From a virus, in IMG/VR virus record IMGVR_UViG_3300047557_003513, positions 1-23,800 of that record: DNA of 23,800 nucleotides. One strand, written 5' to 3'. Below, one piece after another: positions 4,800-13,100 of the stretch (position 1 is its first letter; every line of letters begins with the position of its first letter). The notes under the pieces are model-generated. The model was not told the DNA's origin. It did not search any database and worked only from the letters and a program-made list of their open reading frames with translations. A program made the translations under genes and the position numbers.

Positions 4800-6437
4800 A
4801 TGAAGGCAGTCATTGAAGATGGGACAATTGTCCTCAGGCTCCCGTTTTTCCAGAATTTCATAGCCAAGTCGGCTGGTGCCCGGTGGCACCCTGCGACTAA
4901 GACTTGGCGCTGTTCGCCCAATCCGCTAGTAGCAGCGTTGCTGACTGCGGCGCTGCCGAGGGAAGAGATCAGTGACGACATCCTGATCCTCAACGACGCC
5001 CCGGTTGCCATCCCCAACAAGCCCGATGATTTCAACGAATTCGTTCGCGGCGTTACCCTGCGGCCCCGACAGGTGCAGGGGCTGAACAAAGCCTGGGACC
5101 GGAATGGCTACGCCTTGTTCTGGGTTATGGGGGCTGGCAAGACGCTGGCCACCATCGTCCTGGCCGGGGCCAGATTTGACCGGGGCCTGATCCAGCGCCT
5201 GTTGGTAGTTTGCCCGACGTCCATCAAAGGAGTGTGGGCCAAAGAGCTGAACAGGTATGCCAAGTTCCCCGTTTCTTTGTATATTCATGAGTCTGGGAAG
5301 ACGCCGCCGCGAGTCTGGCACAAGCCCGACGAAGAGCGGCCCTTGTTGATAATGGTGGCGGGGATCGAGTCCCTGTCAGCCGGGTCTGGGGAGTCCATCT
5401 GCAAAGAGTTCTTAACCCCAGGCAACGCGATGGTGGTGCTGGACGAGAGCAGCCGGATTAAACATCACGACTCTGGCAGGACCAAGGCATCGTTGCGGCT
5501 GTCGCAGCTAGCGAGTTTTCGGCTGGCCCTGACCGGCACCAACGCCACGCAGGGGATCCAGGACCTGTACACCCAAATGCATTTCGTTGACCCCATGGCC
5601 ATCGGGGAGATTTCGTATTACTCGTTCAGGTCCCGATACTGCGTCATGGGCGGGTTCCAGGAAAGGAAGATCGTTGGTTATATCAGGGTAGACACCCTGT
5701 TGAACAAGATCGCCCCGTACAGCGATACCATTCGAAAATCTGACATGAAGGACCTTCCCCCGAAGCTGTACCAGACGAGGAAGGTATCGGCCAGCAAAGA
5801 GCAGCTCGACATGTGCAAGTCTCTTCGCCGGGATCTGAAGATGAAACTGTCCGAGGACAGAGAGCACCGGGTCAAGAACGTACTAGAGGCTATGTTAAGG
5901 GCACAGCAGGTGGCTGGCGGGTTCGACCACACCGGGGAGCCGCTCAGGTCAAACCCGAAGCTCGACGAGTTGATGGACTTGCTGGAAGAGTTCGACGGCA
6001 AGGCGGTGATATGGGCTCGGTTCCTGCCAGAGATTGCTGCTATTGTCAAACGTTTGAATGAAAGGTACGATCGAGCCACGGTCGTGCTGACCGGTGCTGT
6101 TCCGCCGGCTGACCGCCAGCCGCTGATCGACAAATTCCAGGCCGACGACAAGATCAGGTTTTTTGTTTCGAGCCAGACAGTAGGCGGGGCTGGGGTGACA
6201 TTAACCGCAGCGACGCTGGCCGTCTATTACAGCAACACATTCAATCTAGAGGATCGTCTGCAATCCGAGGACCGGAATCACCGGCTCGGCCAGACGAATT
6301 CCTGCCTGTATGTCGATCTGACGTCCAATCTCCAGGTGGACCAAATCATCGCTGAAACTATCGGGAATAAGCTCGTGATGTCGAAGTTCGTGGCCGACAC
6401 CCTGGCCAACAGCGGTGAAGTAGATTCCTTGATCTAG
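4800..6437 (+). CDS. SNF2-family (HARP/SMARCAL1-like) helicase
   Basis: A 545-aa superfamily 2 ATPase. The start is ATG 4800, with GGGGGA 6 nt upstream; the longer frame from 4755 runs through the hairpins. Residues about 5-50 resemble a HARP-type module (GARWHPATKTW). Helicase motifs are Walker A GAGKT (about 112), DESS motif II (about 213), LTGT motif III (about 243) and a C-terminal RecA-like lobe ending in the SNF2-type motif QSEDRNHRLGQ (about 487-497). In this family ATP hydrolysis drives translocation on duplex DNA and, in HARP proteins, strand reannealing. Position at the head of the replication block suggests fork remodelling or recombination. The phage-sized protein lacks long accessory domains. 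Confidence 0.92.
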   Translation: MKAVIEDGTIVLRLPFFQNFIAKSAGARWHPATKTWRCSPNPLVAALLTAALPREEISDDILILNDAPVAIPNKPDDFNEFVRGVTLRPRQVQGLNKAWDRNGYALFWVMGAGKTLATIVLAGARFDRGLIQRLLVVCPTSIKGVWAKELNRYAKFPVSLYIHESGKTPPRVWHKPDEERPLLIMVAGIESLSAGSGESICKEFLTPGNAMVVLDESSRIKHHDSGRTKASLRLSQLASFRLALTGTNATQGIQDLYTQMHFVDPMAIGEISYYSFRSRYCVMGGFQERKIVGYIRVDTLLNKIAPYSDTIRKSDMKDLPPKLYQTRKVSASKEQLDMCKSLRRDLKMKLSEDREHRVKNVLEAMLRAQQVAGGFDHTGEPLRSNPKLDELMDLLEEFDGKAVIWARFLPEIAAIVKRLNERYDRATVVLTGAVPPADRQPLIDKFQADDKIRFFVSSQTVGGAGVTLTAATLAVYYSNTFNLEDRLQSEDRNHRLGQTNSCLYVDLTSNLQVDQIIAETIGNKLVMSKFVADTLANSGEVDSLI

Positions 6438-6473
6438 TTGATACTATGCACGAGCCCGTAGCTGTGGTATACT
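6438..6473 (+). promoter_or_regulatory. promoter P4 with shared upstream 13-mer
   Basis: TATGCA (6445-6450), 17-bp spacer, TGG then TATACT (6468-6473), followed by AGAGT. The preceding 13-mer TTGATACTATGCA (6438-6450) is repeated exactly before promoter P5 (11978-11990). The weak -35 is offset by the extended -10; the conserved 13-mer may be an activator or phage-factor site. Confidence 0.7.
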
Positions 6474-6500
6474 AGAGTTTTTGACGTAGGAGAGGACGAC

Positions 6501-6911
6501 ATGAGCATTGATCAATTGAAGGAGCTGGCCGGCGAGATGCGCCGGATTCAGGTAAGGTTGGACGAGCTGGATGCCGAGTGGAAGCCGCTGATCAAGCGGT
6601 TGGACGAGATCCGGCTGAAGGAGATCCCGGACTTGATGTCTGAAGAGGGCGTCCGCACGGCGTCATTTGTCGGCATTGGCAGGGTGCAGCTGACGTCGGA
6701 CCTGTATGTGTCCATCGTCGGGCCGAAGGACGAAGCCTACGAGTGGCTTACCAGCAATGGCTACGGCGGGGTGGTGGTCGATTACGTCCACCCTTCTACC
6801 ATGAAGGCGATCACGAAGGAGATGTTGCAGAACGGGAAGCAGCCCCCGGAAGAGCTGTTCAAAGTTAGCCCGTTCATGCGGGCGTCAATCACAAAGGAAA
6901 AAGTGCAATGA
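6501..6911 (+). CDS. hypothetical phage protein, coiled-coil N-terminus
   Basis: A 136-aa protein. Residues 1-50 form a charged helix with heptad character (QLKELAGEMRRIQVRLDELD). The C-terminal half is mixed alpha/beta (VSIVGPKDEAYEWL, GGVVVDYVHPSTM). AGGAGAGG precedes the ATG, and it is the first gene behind promoter P4. Its stop overlaps the next start (ATGA at 6908). Similar small coiled-coil proteins sit beside ssDNA-binding genes in many phages, but I cannot name the family. Confidence 0.8.
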   Translation: MSIDQLKELAGEMRRIQVRLDELDAEWKPLIKRLDEIRLKEIPDLMSEEGVRTASFVGIGRVQLTSDLYVSIVGPKDEAYEWLTSNGYGGVVVDYVHPSTMKAITKEMLQNGKQPPEELFKVSPFMRASITKEKVQ

Positions 6912-7639
6912 AAAACGAAAACGCAGTGGCAACCCTGATCTCCGGCGTCGAAGCAGAACGCCCCGATTGGCTCAAGGCCGGCAACGCTGGCAGCGAAGAG
7001 GTCCGGGCGACGGACATGATCATCCCCCGGCTCGACGTTCTGCAGGCGCTGTCGCCGCAGATCAAGAAGAGCGACCCGTCCTACATTCCCGGTGCTGAGC
7101 AGGGAATGATCTACAACACCGTCACCGGCGAACTGTACGGTGCCGAAGTCAATTTCGTCCCGGTGTTTTTCCGCAAGGAGTGGCTGCTCTGGAAGACCCG
7201 CAAGGCTGGGGGCGGATTCTTCGGGGCCTACCGGACCGAGGCAGAGGCCAACATCGCCTTGTGTGCATCCCAGGACCCCGGCAGTCACGAGGTTGTCGAG
7301 ACGCATCAGCACTTCGTGCTCGTCCTCCTGCCACATGGCGTCCAGCAGGCCGTCATGTCGATGTCGAAGTCGAAGCTCAAGGTCAGCCGGTCGCTCAACA
7401 CCCTGGTCCAGATGTCGGAAGCAGACCGCTTCGCCAAGGCGTACAAGGCGTCGACCGTCGAGGCATCATCGCAGAAGGGCGAGTTCTGGAACCTGAGGAT
7501 CACGGCCATCGGTTTCGTTACGAAGCAGCTCTACGACAAGGGCAAGGAGTTGTACGAGGCCATCAAGTCCGGCGCTGCCGATGTCGATCGCACTTCGCCC
7601 GATTCCGGCGAAGGCCATGTCGAATCAGCGGAGCTTTGA
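6908..7639 (+). CDS. probable phage ssDNA-binding or recombination-associated protein
   Basis: A 243-aa protein, coupled to the preceding gene by ATGA. It contains beta-rich stretches (GAEVNFVPVFFRKEWLLW, HFVLVLLPHGVQQAVMSM) and the pattern FAKAYKASTVEASSQKGEFW NLR, similar in type to phage proteins annotated as single-stranded DNA-binding or polymerase-accessory. It lies directly before a mini-protein with an SSB-like tail and before the DNA polymerase, which supports a replication role. No catalytic motif is visible. The assignment rests mainly on context and general resemblance. Confidence 0.8.
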   Translation: MKNENAVATLISGVEAERPDWLKAGNAGSEEVRATDMIIPRLDVLQALSPQIKKSDPSYIPGAEQGMIYNTVTGELYGAEVNFVPVFFRKEWLLWKTRKAGGGFFGAYRTEAEANIALCASQDPGSHEVVETHQHFVLVLLPHGVQQAVMSMSKSKLKVSRSLNTLVQMSEADRFAKAYKASTVEASSQKGEFWNLRITAIGFVTKQLYDKGKELYEAIKSGAADVDRTSPDSGEGHVESAEL

Positions 7640-7641
7640 CC

Positions 7642-7911
7642 ATGGCCGGCCAGTACGACAACACCAACCGGGGGGTACTGTTCAAGAACGACAGGAAGGA
7701 ATCCCCCAATCACCCCGATTACAAGGGCTCCATCAACGTCGGCGGGGAGTATTACCGGATCAGCGGCTGGATCAAGACCGCCGGTCCCGGCGCCCGCAAC
7801 CCTGGGTCTAAGTTCTTGTCGGTGCAGGTGACGCCGAAGGAAGACAAGGCCCCGCCCCCGCGATACACCACGCCCGATCTGAGCGACGACGACGACGACA
7901 TCCCGTTCTAG
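7642..7911 (+). CDS. small SSB-like protein with DDDDDIPF tail
   Basis: An 89-aa protein with ATG 7642, 2 nt after the previous stop. The body (NRGVLFKNDRKESPNHPDYK ... YYRISGWIK ... FLSVQVTP) looks like a small OB-type or DUF736-like beta barrel common in phages. The C-terminus is acidic and ends DDDDDIPF, which reproduces the C-terminal tip of bacterial SSB (DDDIPF), the known docking peptide for SSB partner proteins. Inference: it binds ssDNA, or at least recruits host SSB partners to the phage fork. The longer frame from 7180 is a shadow of the upstream gene. Confidence 0.8.
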   Translation: MAGQYDNTNRGVLFKNDRKESPNHPDYKGSINVGGEYYRISGWIKTAGPGARNPGSKFLSVQVTPKEDKAPPPRYTTPDLSDDDDDIPF

Positions 7912-7920
7912 GCAACAAGC

Positions 7921-7941
7921 GGGGCGGCTAATCCCCGCCCC
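7921..7941 (+). terminator. intergenic GC-rich hairpin
   Basis: GGGGCGG (7921-7927) pairs with CCGCCCC (7935-7941) across a 7-nt loop, followed by ATTTCC. It may be a weak terminator or attenuator between the SSB-like gene and the polymerase. Confidence 0.5.
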
Positions 7942-7959
7942 ATTTCCACGGGGGTGGTT

Positions 7960-9774
7960 ATGAGACTTGATTCTTGCCCTGTCATAGGGTTCGATACAGA
8001 GACTACCGGCCTGCGTTATATGGTCGATCGCGTGTTCGGGTTCAGCATCGCTGCCCCGGATGGTACCAAAGAATACCACGACATACGCCAGAATCCGGGG
8101 GCGATCGACTGGTTCAACGACGAGATGAGCCGATTTACCGGCACCATCGTTTGCCATAACGCTAGCTTTGACTACCGGATGGCGAAATCCACAGGGTTGT
8201 ATCTCCCGCTGTCTCAGGTTGATGACACAGCGGTGAGGGCCTGCCTGCTCAACGAGCACGAGCACTCTTTTTCCCTGGAATCTCTCTCCGCGAAATACCT
8301 GAAGCAGGGCAAGGAGGACATCTATCCTGAGTTGGCGAAGCTGTTTGGCGGAAGGGCCACTCGGTCTGTGCAGATGCCAAACATCCACAGGGCTCCCCCC
8401 GAGATGGTTGCACAATACGCTACCACGGATGCCCTGCTGGCCCTGCGCCTGTACGAGTGGCAGGAAGAGGAGATCAAACATCAGGGGATCGAGCGGATCG
8501 TTCAGTTCGAGCGGAGGGTCATGAAGCCCCTGATTGAGGCGGAGGGCAGAGGCATCCGGGTGGATGCCGATCGGGCCATCCGGGCCATGGAAGAGCTGAC
8601 GGTGAAAATAGATCGGTCGGAGAAGGAACTTTACTCTCTCATAGGCCGGCAGGTTAATGTTAACAGCCCAAAGCAGATCAAGGAGTTGTTCGGGGCTAAG
8701 AAGACAGATAACGGGTGGATCGCGGACAACGGGGCCAGCCTGCCATCAACGAATTCCGGGGGACCGTCCCTCGACGCGCTGGTGCTCAAGGCCATGGCTT
8801 GGGATAAACGAGCCGAGCTGATCCTATTAATCCGCTCTATGATCAAGACCCGCGACACCTTTCTTGGTGGCCATGTCTTGGGCCACATGGTGGGCGACCG
8901 GGTGTATCCCCGGATAAATCAGAACAAGAGCGACGAGGGCGGTACTGGGTCCGGCAGGCTGTCATACGTCGATCCGGCACTCCAACAGATCCCGGCCAGG
9001 AACAAAGAGGTCGCAGCGATCGTCAAGCCGGTGTTCCTGCCCGAGAGGGGGTGCCGATGGGCGTCGCTGGATCAGCACAGCTTCGAGGTCAGGGTATTCG
9101 CCCATCTGGTGAACAACCCGTCGATTATCGGCGCGTACCACAAGGACGAGCGGCTGGATTTCCATTCGTTCGTGGCCAGTCTGACCGGTCTGGTGCGGAA
9201 TGCCACCTACAGCGGCCAGCCCAACGCCAAGCAACTCAATCTGTCCGCCATCTTTAACAGCGGGAATGGTGCGATTGCGGAGCAGATGGGCATGCCCTGG
9301 GAATGGTCGTCATTCAGAGCAAAAGACGGCAAGGAGATCACCTACAAGAAGGCCGGTGAAGAAGCGATGGCGGTGATCGAGGAGTACCACAGGAGGGTTC
9401 CGGGGGTCAAAGAACTGGCCGACAAGGCCAAGAAGATCGCGGAGCAGTACGGGTATGTCCAAACCAAATATGGCCGCAGGATCAGGTTCCCGAACAAGTA
9501 CAAGACGTACAAGGCATCCGGCCTGACCATTCAGGCGACGTCAGCTGACATCAACAAAGAGATGTGGTTGGTGGCAGCGGACGAAGCCTCATACAGCGGA
9601 TGCCGGATGATCATGAACACGCATGATTCGTATGAGATCAACGTGCCGGAGGGCGAGGATCCAAAGGCTATGAGGGATAGGTTGCAGGAGTCCCTCAGGA
9701 GCAGGGTTCCGTGGTTTAGGGTGCCCTTGGTGCTGGACCTCAAGGGCGTAGGCGACAATTTTTGGGCCAAGTGA
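7960..9774 (+). CDS. dpoZ: family A DNA polymerase, DpoZ-like
   Basis: A 604-aa PolA-type polymerase. I prefer ATG 7960 (GGGGGTGG upstream) to GTG 7954. The 3'-5' exonuclease motifs are intact: FDTETTGL (about 12-19), CHNASFDYR (about 65) and YATTDALLALRLYEW (about 152). Polymerase motif A reads LDQHSFEVRVFAHL (about 370), motif B lies in RNATYSGQPNAKQLNLSAIF (about 412-432) and motif C is MNTHDSYEI (about 553). Motif A (usually DYSQIELR) and motif C (usually HDE) diverge from textbook PolA, as expected of a specialised phage clade. DpoZ enzymes of Z-genome phages copy 2-aminoadenine in preference to adenine. That assignment rests on the neighbouring purZ-mazZ-datZ genes. The stop overlaps the primase start. 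Confidence 0.9.
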   Translation: MRLDSCPVIGFDTETTGLRYMVDRVFGFSIAAPDGTKEYHDIRQNPGAIDWFNDEMSRFTGTIVCHNASFDYRMAKSTGLYLPLSQVDDTAVRACLLNEHEHSFSLESLSAKYLKQGKEDIYPELAKLFGGRATRSVQMPNIHRAPPEMVAQYATTDALLALRLYEWQEEEIKHQGIERIVQFERRVMKPLIEAEGRGIRVDADRAIRAMEELTVKIDRSEKELYSLIGRQVNVNSPKQIKELFGAKKTDNGWIADNGASLPSTNSGGPSLDALVLKAMAWDKRAELILLIRSMIKTRDTFLGGHVLGHMVGDRVYPRINQNKSDEGGTGSGRLSYVDPALQQIPARNKEVAAIVKPVFLPERGCRWASLDQHSFEVRVFAHLVNNPSIIGAYHKDERLDFHSFVASLTGLVRNATYSGQPNAKQLNLSAIFNSGNGAIAEQMGMPWEWSSFRAKDGKEITYKKAGEEAMAVIEEYHRRVPGVKELADKAKKIAEQYGYVQTKYGRRIRFPNKYKTYKASGLTIQATSADINKEMWLVAADEASYSGCRMIMNTHDSYEINVPEGEDPKAMRDRLQESLRSRVPWFRVPLVLDLKGVGDNFWAK

Positions 9775-11981
9775 TGGAAATATCCCCTAAGGACTTATTA
9801 GACCTGTCGCCACCCACTCTGCGGTTTGCTCGCAGGGTGCACGCGGCGGCTCTTTATTACATCCGGAATGGCTTGCCTGTCATCCCAATAAAAAGCGGGG
9901 ACAAGGGGCTCCCGGAAGGGACCGGACTCAATTACCAGTCGGCATCGCTCAAGAAGGACACCATTGATCGATGGTTCGGGACAGAGGGCAAGTACGCTGG
10001 GTTCAACATAGGCATCGCCTGCGGCACCGACACCGGGGTGATGGCACTTGACATCGATTCCAAGCCAGTCAGGGGCACGACCGGGCTAATCGAACTGAAG
10101 AAGATCACGGACAAGGAAGGGCCACTCCCGGCGGGGCCTGTCCAGAAGACGCCTTCCGGAGGATTTCATCATCTGTTCAAGTGGCAGGAGAATGCTGTTT
10201 CGAGCTCGTCCAAGGTGGCTAATGGCATTGATACCAGGGGCGGGATGGCAGACCGTTACACCGGCCACATTGTGGTTTATCCTTCAGTGGTCGACGGCCA
10301 TACGTACGAGTGGGTGGAAGGAGGAGTCGTGCCCGAAGCCCCGAAGTGGTTGATGGACAAATTAGGGAAGCCCTGGTCCCCATCAGACGTCAAGCCCACG
10401 AAGACGGAGATATCTGAGGGCCAGGTAAGCAGGATGCTGGCTGCGATCGACCCAAATGACTTGTCGTATGAGGAATGGGTCAAGGTCGGAATGGCCCTAA
10501 AGTCCTGCCAGGGCGAGAATGGGTTCGCTCTGTGGGACGAATGGTCAATCAGGGGCGAGAGGAGGAAAGACGGGGAGTGCGGATTTCGGTGGAAGTCTTT
10601 CAACGACGACGGCCCTGTGGGATTCGGTACCCTGCTGTTCATGGCCAAGAACTCCGGCTGGCGACCGATGCCGGGGGACGTCACCTCCTCTGGGAATGAA
10701 TCCGAGGTGGAGGAGAGAGTCTTGGAGATGAACACGAGGTATGCTCTGGTCAGGGCTAGTAAATCCCTGATGATGGCCACCTTCAGCAACAACGCGGACA
10801 ACAAGAGCGTTGACTTTCTGTCTATGCAATCATTCAAGGATTTGACAGCCCCGGAGAAGATTCTCGTCAATACTTCGAGGGGGGTCGCACAAAAACCGAT
10901 GGCCGACATTTGGCTGGCGTCGCCGTTGAGGAGGGCGTACAGCGGGATGGGCATTTACCCTCGGGACGATGGGCCGTCGAACATGCTAAACATCTGGGAC
11001 GGTTGGGGCGTCGAGCCAAGCGAGACCGCATCCTGCGACCTGTACTTGTTCCATCTCAGGACGGTGATTTGCTCAGGCGACGAGACTATTTACGGGTGGC
11101 TGCTGGACTGGATGGCAGACTGCGTACAGGACTCCCGCCTGGTGAAAGGTTGCTGCGTGGTCCTCCGGGGAATCGAGGGGTGCGGGAAGGGGGTGTTTGC
11201 GGACAATTTCGGCAAACTATTCGGCGCTCATTATTCCCACATCATCGACTCCGAAAGGTTAACCGGGAAGTTCAACAGCTATCTGGCGGACAGCATCGTT
11301 ATTTATGCCGATGAGGTCCTGTGGCCAGGGGATAGGAAAGCGGCGAACATACTGAAGGGCAGGATCACCGAGACGCGAATCCACCGAGAGGCCAAAGGGA
11401 TCGATGCCGTCGAGGTCGACAATTTGGCCAGGGTGATAATCGCGTCCAACGAGGACTGGATAATCCCGGCTGGCCCTCAATCCCGGCGATGGTGCGTGCT
11501 GAATGTCAGTGGCAGTAAGGTTGGGAACAGGGAGTATTTCGATCGGCTGTCTGACGAGATGAACAACGGGGGCCGGGCAGCCCTGCTGCACCTGCTGCTG
11601 AACCGGAAGATCACCAGAGACTTGCGGCTGGCCCCCGTAACTGATGCCCTGTTGGAGCAGCGAGCGATGTCAGCGGGGCACGATAGCGTGATGCATTGGC
11701 TCAACGAGGCCCTGGCCAAGGGCACTTTCGACACGATCGACACAGAGGCATCTGTGGGCGACGATATCCGGTGGCCCAGGAAAGTCCGAAAGTACGAGCT
11801 GTATGCCGAGTATAGGGGATGGGCGAAAGATACAGGGGTCAGCCGGTACGACGTGCTGCAGCTGGCGGTGTTTTCGAGCAGGATCGAACGATACGGATTC
11901 TCGGTGTCCGGCGACATCGCCGAAGTCCCCTCGAAGGACGATCTAATGAATCGTCTGCATAAAGCTCTGGGGCAGGGTTGA
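9774..11981 (+). CDS. bifunctional primase-polymerase and D5-like helicase
   Basis: A 735-aa fusion; ATG 9774 overlaps the polymerase stop by 1 nt. The N-terminal archaeo-eukaryotic PrimPol domain has ALDIDSK (catalytic Asp pair, about 89-93), GGFHHLFK and DTRGG...VVYPS. Residues about 225-300 fit a PriCT_2 linker (YEEWVKVGMALKSC ... WKSF ... NSGW). The C-terminal AAA+ superfamily 3 helicase of the DUF5906/D5 type has Walker A GIEGCGKG (about 463-470), Walker B VIYADE (about 508) and a following IIASNED sensor region. The protein would unwind the fork and lay primers for the polymerase. Cyanophage S-2L uses a PrimPol for Z-DNA synthesis; here PrimPol and family A polymerase occur together. 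Confidence 0.92.
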   Translation: MEISPKDLLDLSPPTLRFARRVHAAALYYIRNGLPVIPIKSGDKGLPEGTGLNYQSASLKKDTIDRWFGTEGKYAGFNIGIACGTDTGVMALDIDSKPVRGTTGLIELKKITDKEGPLPAGPVQKTPSGGFHHLFKWQENAVSSSSKVANGIDTRGGMADRYTGHIVVYPSVVDGHTYEWVEGGVVPEAPKWLMDKLGKPWSPSDVKPTKTEISEGQVSRMLAAIDPNDLSYEEWVKVGMALKSCQGENGFALWDEWSIRGERRKDGECGFRWKSFNDDGPVGFGTLLFMAKNSGWRPMPGDVTSSGNESEVEERVLEMNTRYALVRASKSLMMATFSNNADNKSVDFLSMQSFKDLTAPEKILVNTSRGVAQKPMADIWLASPLRRAYSGMGIYPRDDGPSNMLNIWDGWGVEPSETASCDLYLFHLRTVICSGDETIYGWLLDWMADCVQDSRLVKGCCVVLRGIEGCGKGVFADNFGKLFGAHYSHIIDSERLTGKFNSYLADSIVIYADEVLWPGDRKAANILKGRITETRIHREAKGIDAVEVDNLARVIIASNEDWIIPAGPQSRRWCVLNVSGSKVGNREYFDRLSDEMNNGGRAALLHLLLNRKITRDLRLAPVTDALLEQRAMSAGHDSVMHWLNEALAKGTFDTIDTEASVGDDIRWPRKVRKYELYAEYRGWAKDTGVSRYDVLQLAVFSSRIERYGFSVSGDIAEVPSKDDLMNRLHKALGQG

Positions 11982-12013
11982 TACTATGCAGGGCAGCGTG
12001 GGTATGGTATACT
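11978..12013 (+). promoter_or_regulatory. promoter P5 before purZ
   Basis: TATGCA (11985-11990), 17-bp spacer, TGG then TATACT (12008-12013). The 13-mer TTGATACTATGCA (11978-11990) is identical to that in P4. The leader runs about 45 nt to purZ with AGGAGAAACGAC before the ATG. It gives the Z-nucleotide operon its own start. Confidence 0.7.
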
Positions 12014-12062
12014 ATGGGTGCGGGGATGCCGCGTGGAGCAGTAATTCAACAGGAGAAACGAC

Positions 12063-13100
12063 ATGAGTAAGAGAGTAGATGTGGTGGTTGATTTGCAGTT
12101 CGGCAGCACGGGCAAGGGCTTGCTGTCGGCCTATCTTTCCACCAGGGAGCGCTACACGGGGGCCATCTCTGTCAACATGCCCAATGCCGGCCACACGGCG
12201 TACGACTTCGGGGGCAACAAGTTCGTGCACAAGGTCCTGCCGTCCGGCCTGTTCAGCCCGTATCTGGAGTTCATCGGCATCGGCCCCGGATCGGTGTTCA
12301 GCATCGACCGTCTGGCCAAGGAATGGGCCAACGTGAAAGATAAGATTCGGGGCGAGTTCCAGTTGATGATCCATGAGGCGGCTGGGGTTCTTACCGAGGG
12401 GCACGCCGAGATTGAGAGGGCGTCGCTGGGGCGGATCGCCAGCACCATGCAGGGGTCGGGGGCCGCCCTGTGCGACAAGGTCATGAGGAATCCGGGGGCG
12501 ATCGCCAGAGACAACGAGTTCGCCATTTTGGCAAAGGTTCCTGACGCCAGGATTCTTACGAGCCAGCAATGGACGTCGCTCATTCACCATTCGACGGGAC
12601 CGATTCTGGTCGAGGGCAGCCAGGGCTATTCCCTGGGGCTGTCGGCGGGGTTCTACCCGCACTGCACCAGCCGGGACTGCACCCCGGCCAGGGTGCTGGC
12701 CGATGCGAACGTGCCCCTGCAGATGGTCCGTCACGTGCACGGGTCCTGCAGGGTTCACCCGATCCGGGTAGGGAACGTCCCCGAGGGCACCAGCGGGGGT
12801 TGGTATAAGGACCAACAGGAGATCTGTTTCGGGACCCTTGGCGTTGCCCCCGAGACGACCACCGTTACCGGCAGGGTTCGCAGGGTGGCGACGTTCTCCA
12901 AGATCCAGATCCAAGAAGCCATTCTGGCCGCGATGCCGGACCACATCTTCCTGAACTTCTTCCAGTACAACAAGGAACACTCGAACGCGGCGTTGGCCGA
13001 TATCGTGTCGGTCTATCTCGCCAATCAATTGCCTCTTCCAAGGGTCTACATCGGCGAAGGCCCCATGCTTTACAACGTCAAGCAGCGGAACGCGCCATGA
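12063..13100 (+). CDS. purZ: PurZ, dGMP:aspartate ligase (Z-base synthesis)
   Basis: A 345-aa adenylosuccinate-synthetase homolog. PurZ ligates dGMP and aspartate to form the direct precursor of 2-aminoadenine deoxynucleotide. Direct evidence: the P-loop reads QFGSTGKG (residues 12-19), where PurA has GDEGKGK, so the catalytic Asp is replaced by Ser15 as in known PurZ proteins. Also present are NMPNAGHT (38-45), YPHCTSRDCTPARVLAD and TTVTGRVRRV, all matching the phiVC8-type PurZ that I know. The length is typical of PurZ and about 80-90 aa shorter than PurA. It heads the cluster with mazZ (4-nt overlap) and datZ, behind promoter P5. Confidence 0.95.
   Translation: MSKRVDVVVDLQFGSTGKGLLSAYLSTRERYTGAISVNMPNAGHTAYDFGGNKFVHKVLPSGLFSPYLEFIGIGPGSVFSIDRLAKEWANVKDKIRGEFQLMIHEAAGVLTEGHAEIERASLGRIASTMQGSGAALCDKVMRNPGAIARDNEFAILAKVPDARILTSQQWTSLIHHSTGPILVEGSQGYSLGLSAGFYPHCTSRDCTPARVLADANVPLQMVRHVHGSCRVHPIRVGNVPEGTSGGWYKDQQEICFGTLGVAPETTTVTGRVRRVATFSKIQIQEAILAAMPDHIFLNFFQYNKEHSNAALADIVSVYLANQLPLPRVYIGEGPMLYNVKQRNAP

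Noticed and set aside
12063-13100. Host-type adenylosuccinate synthetase (PurA)
   Set aside because: The P-loop has GSTGKG instead of GDEGKGK, the protein is about 80-90 aa shorter, and mazZ and datZ follow.
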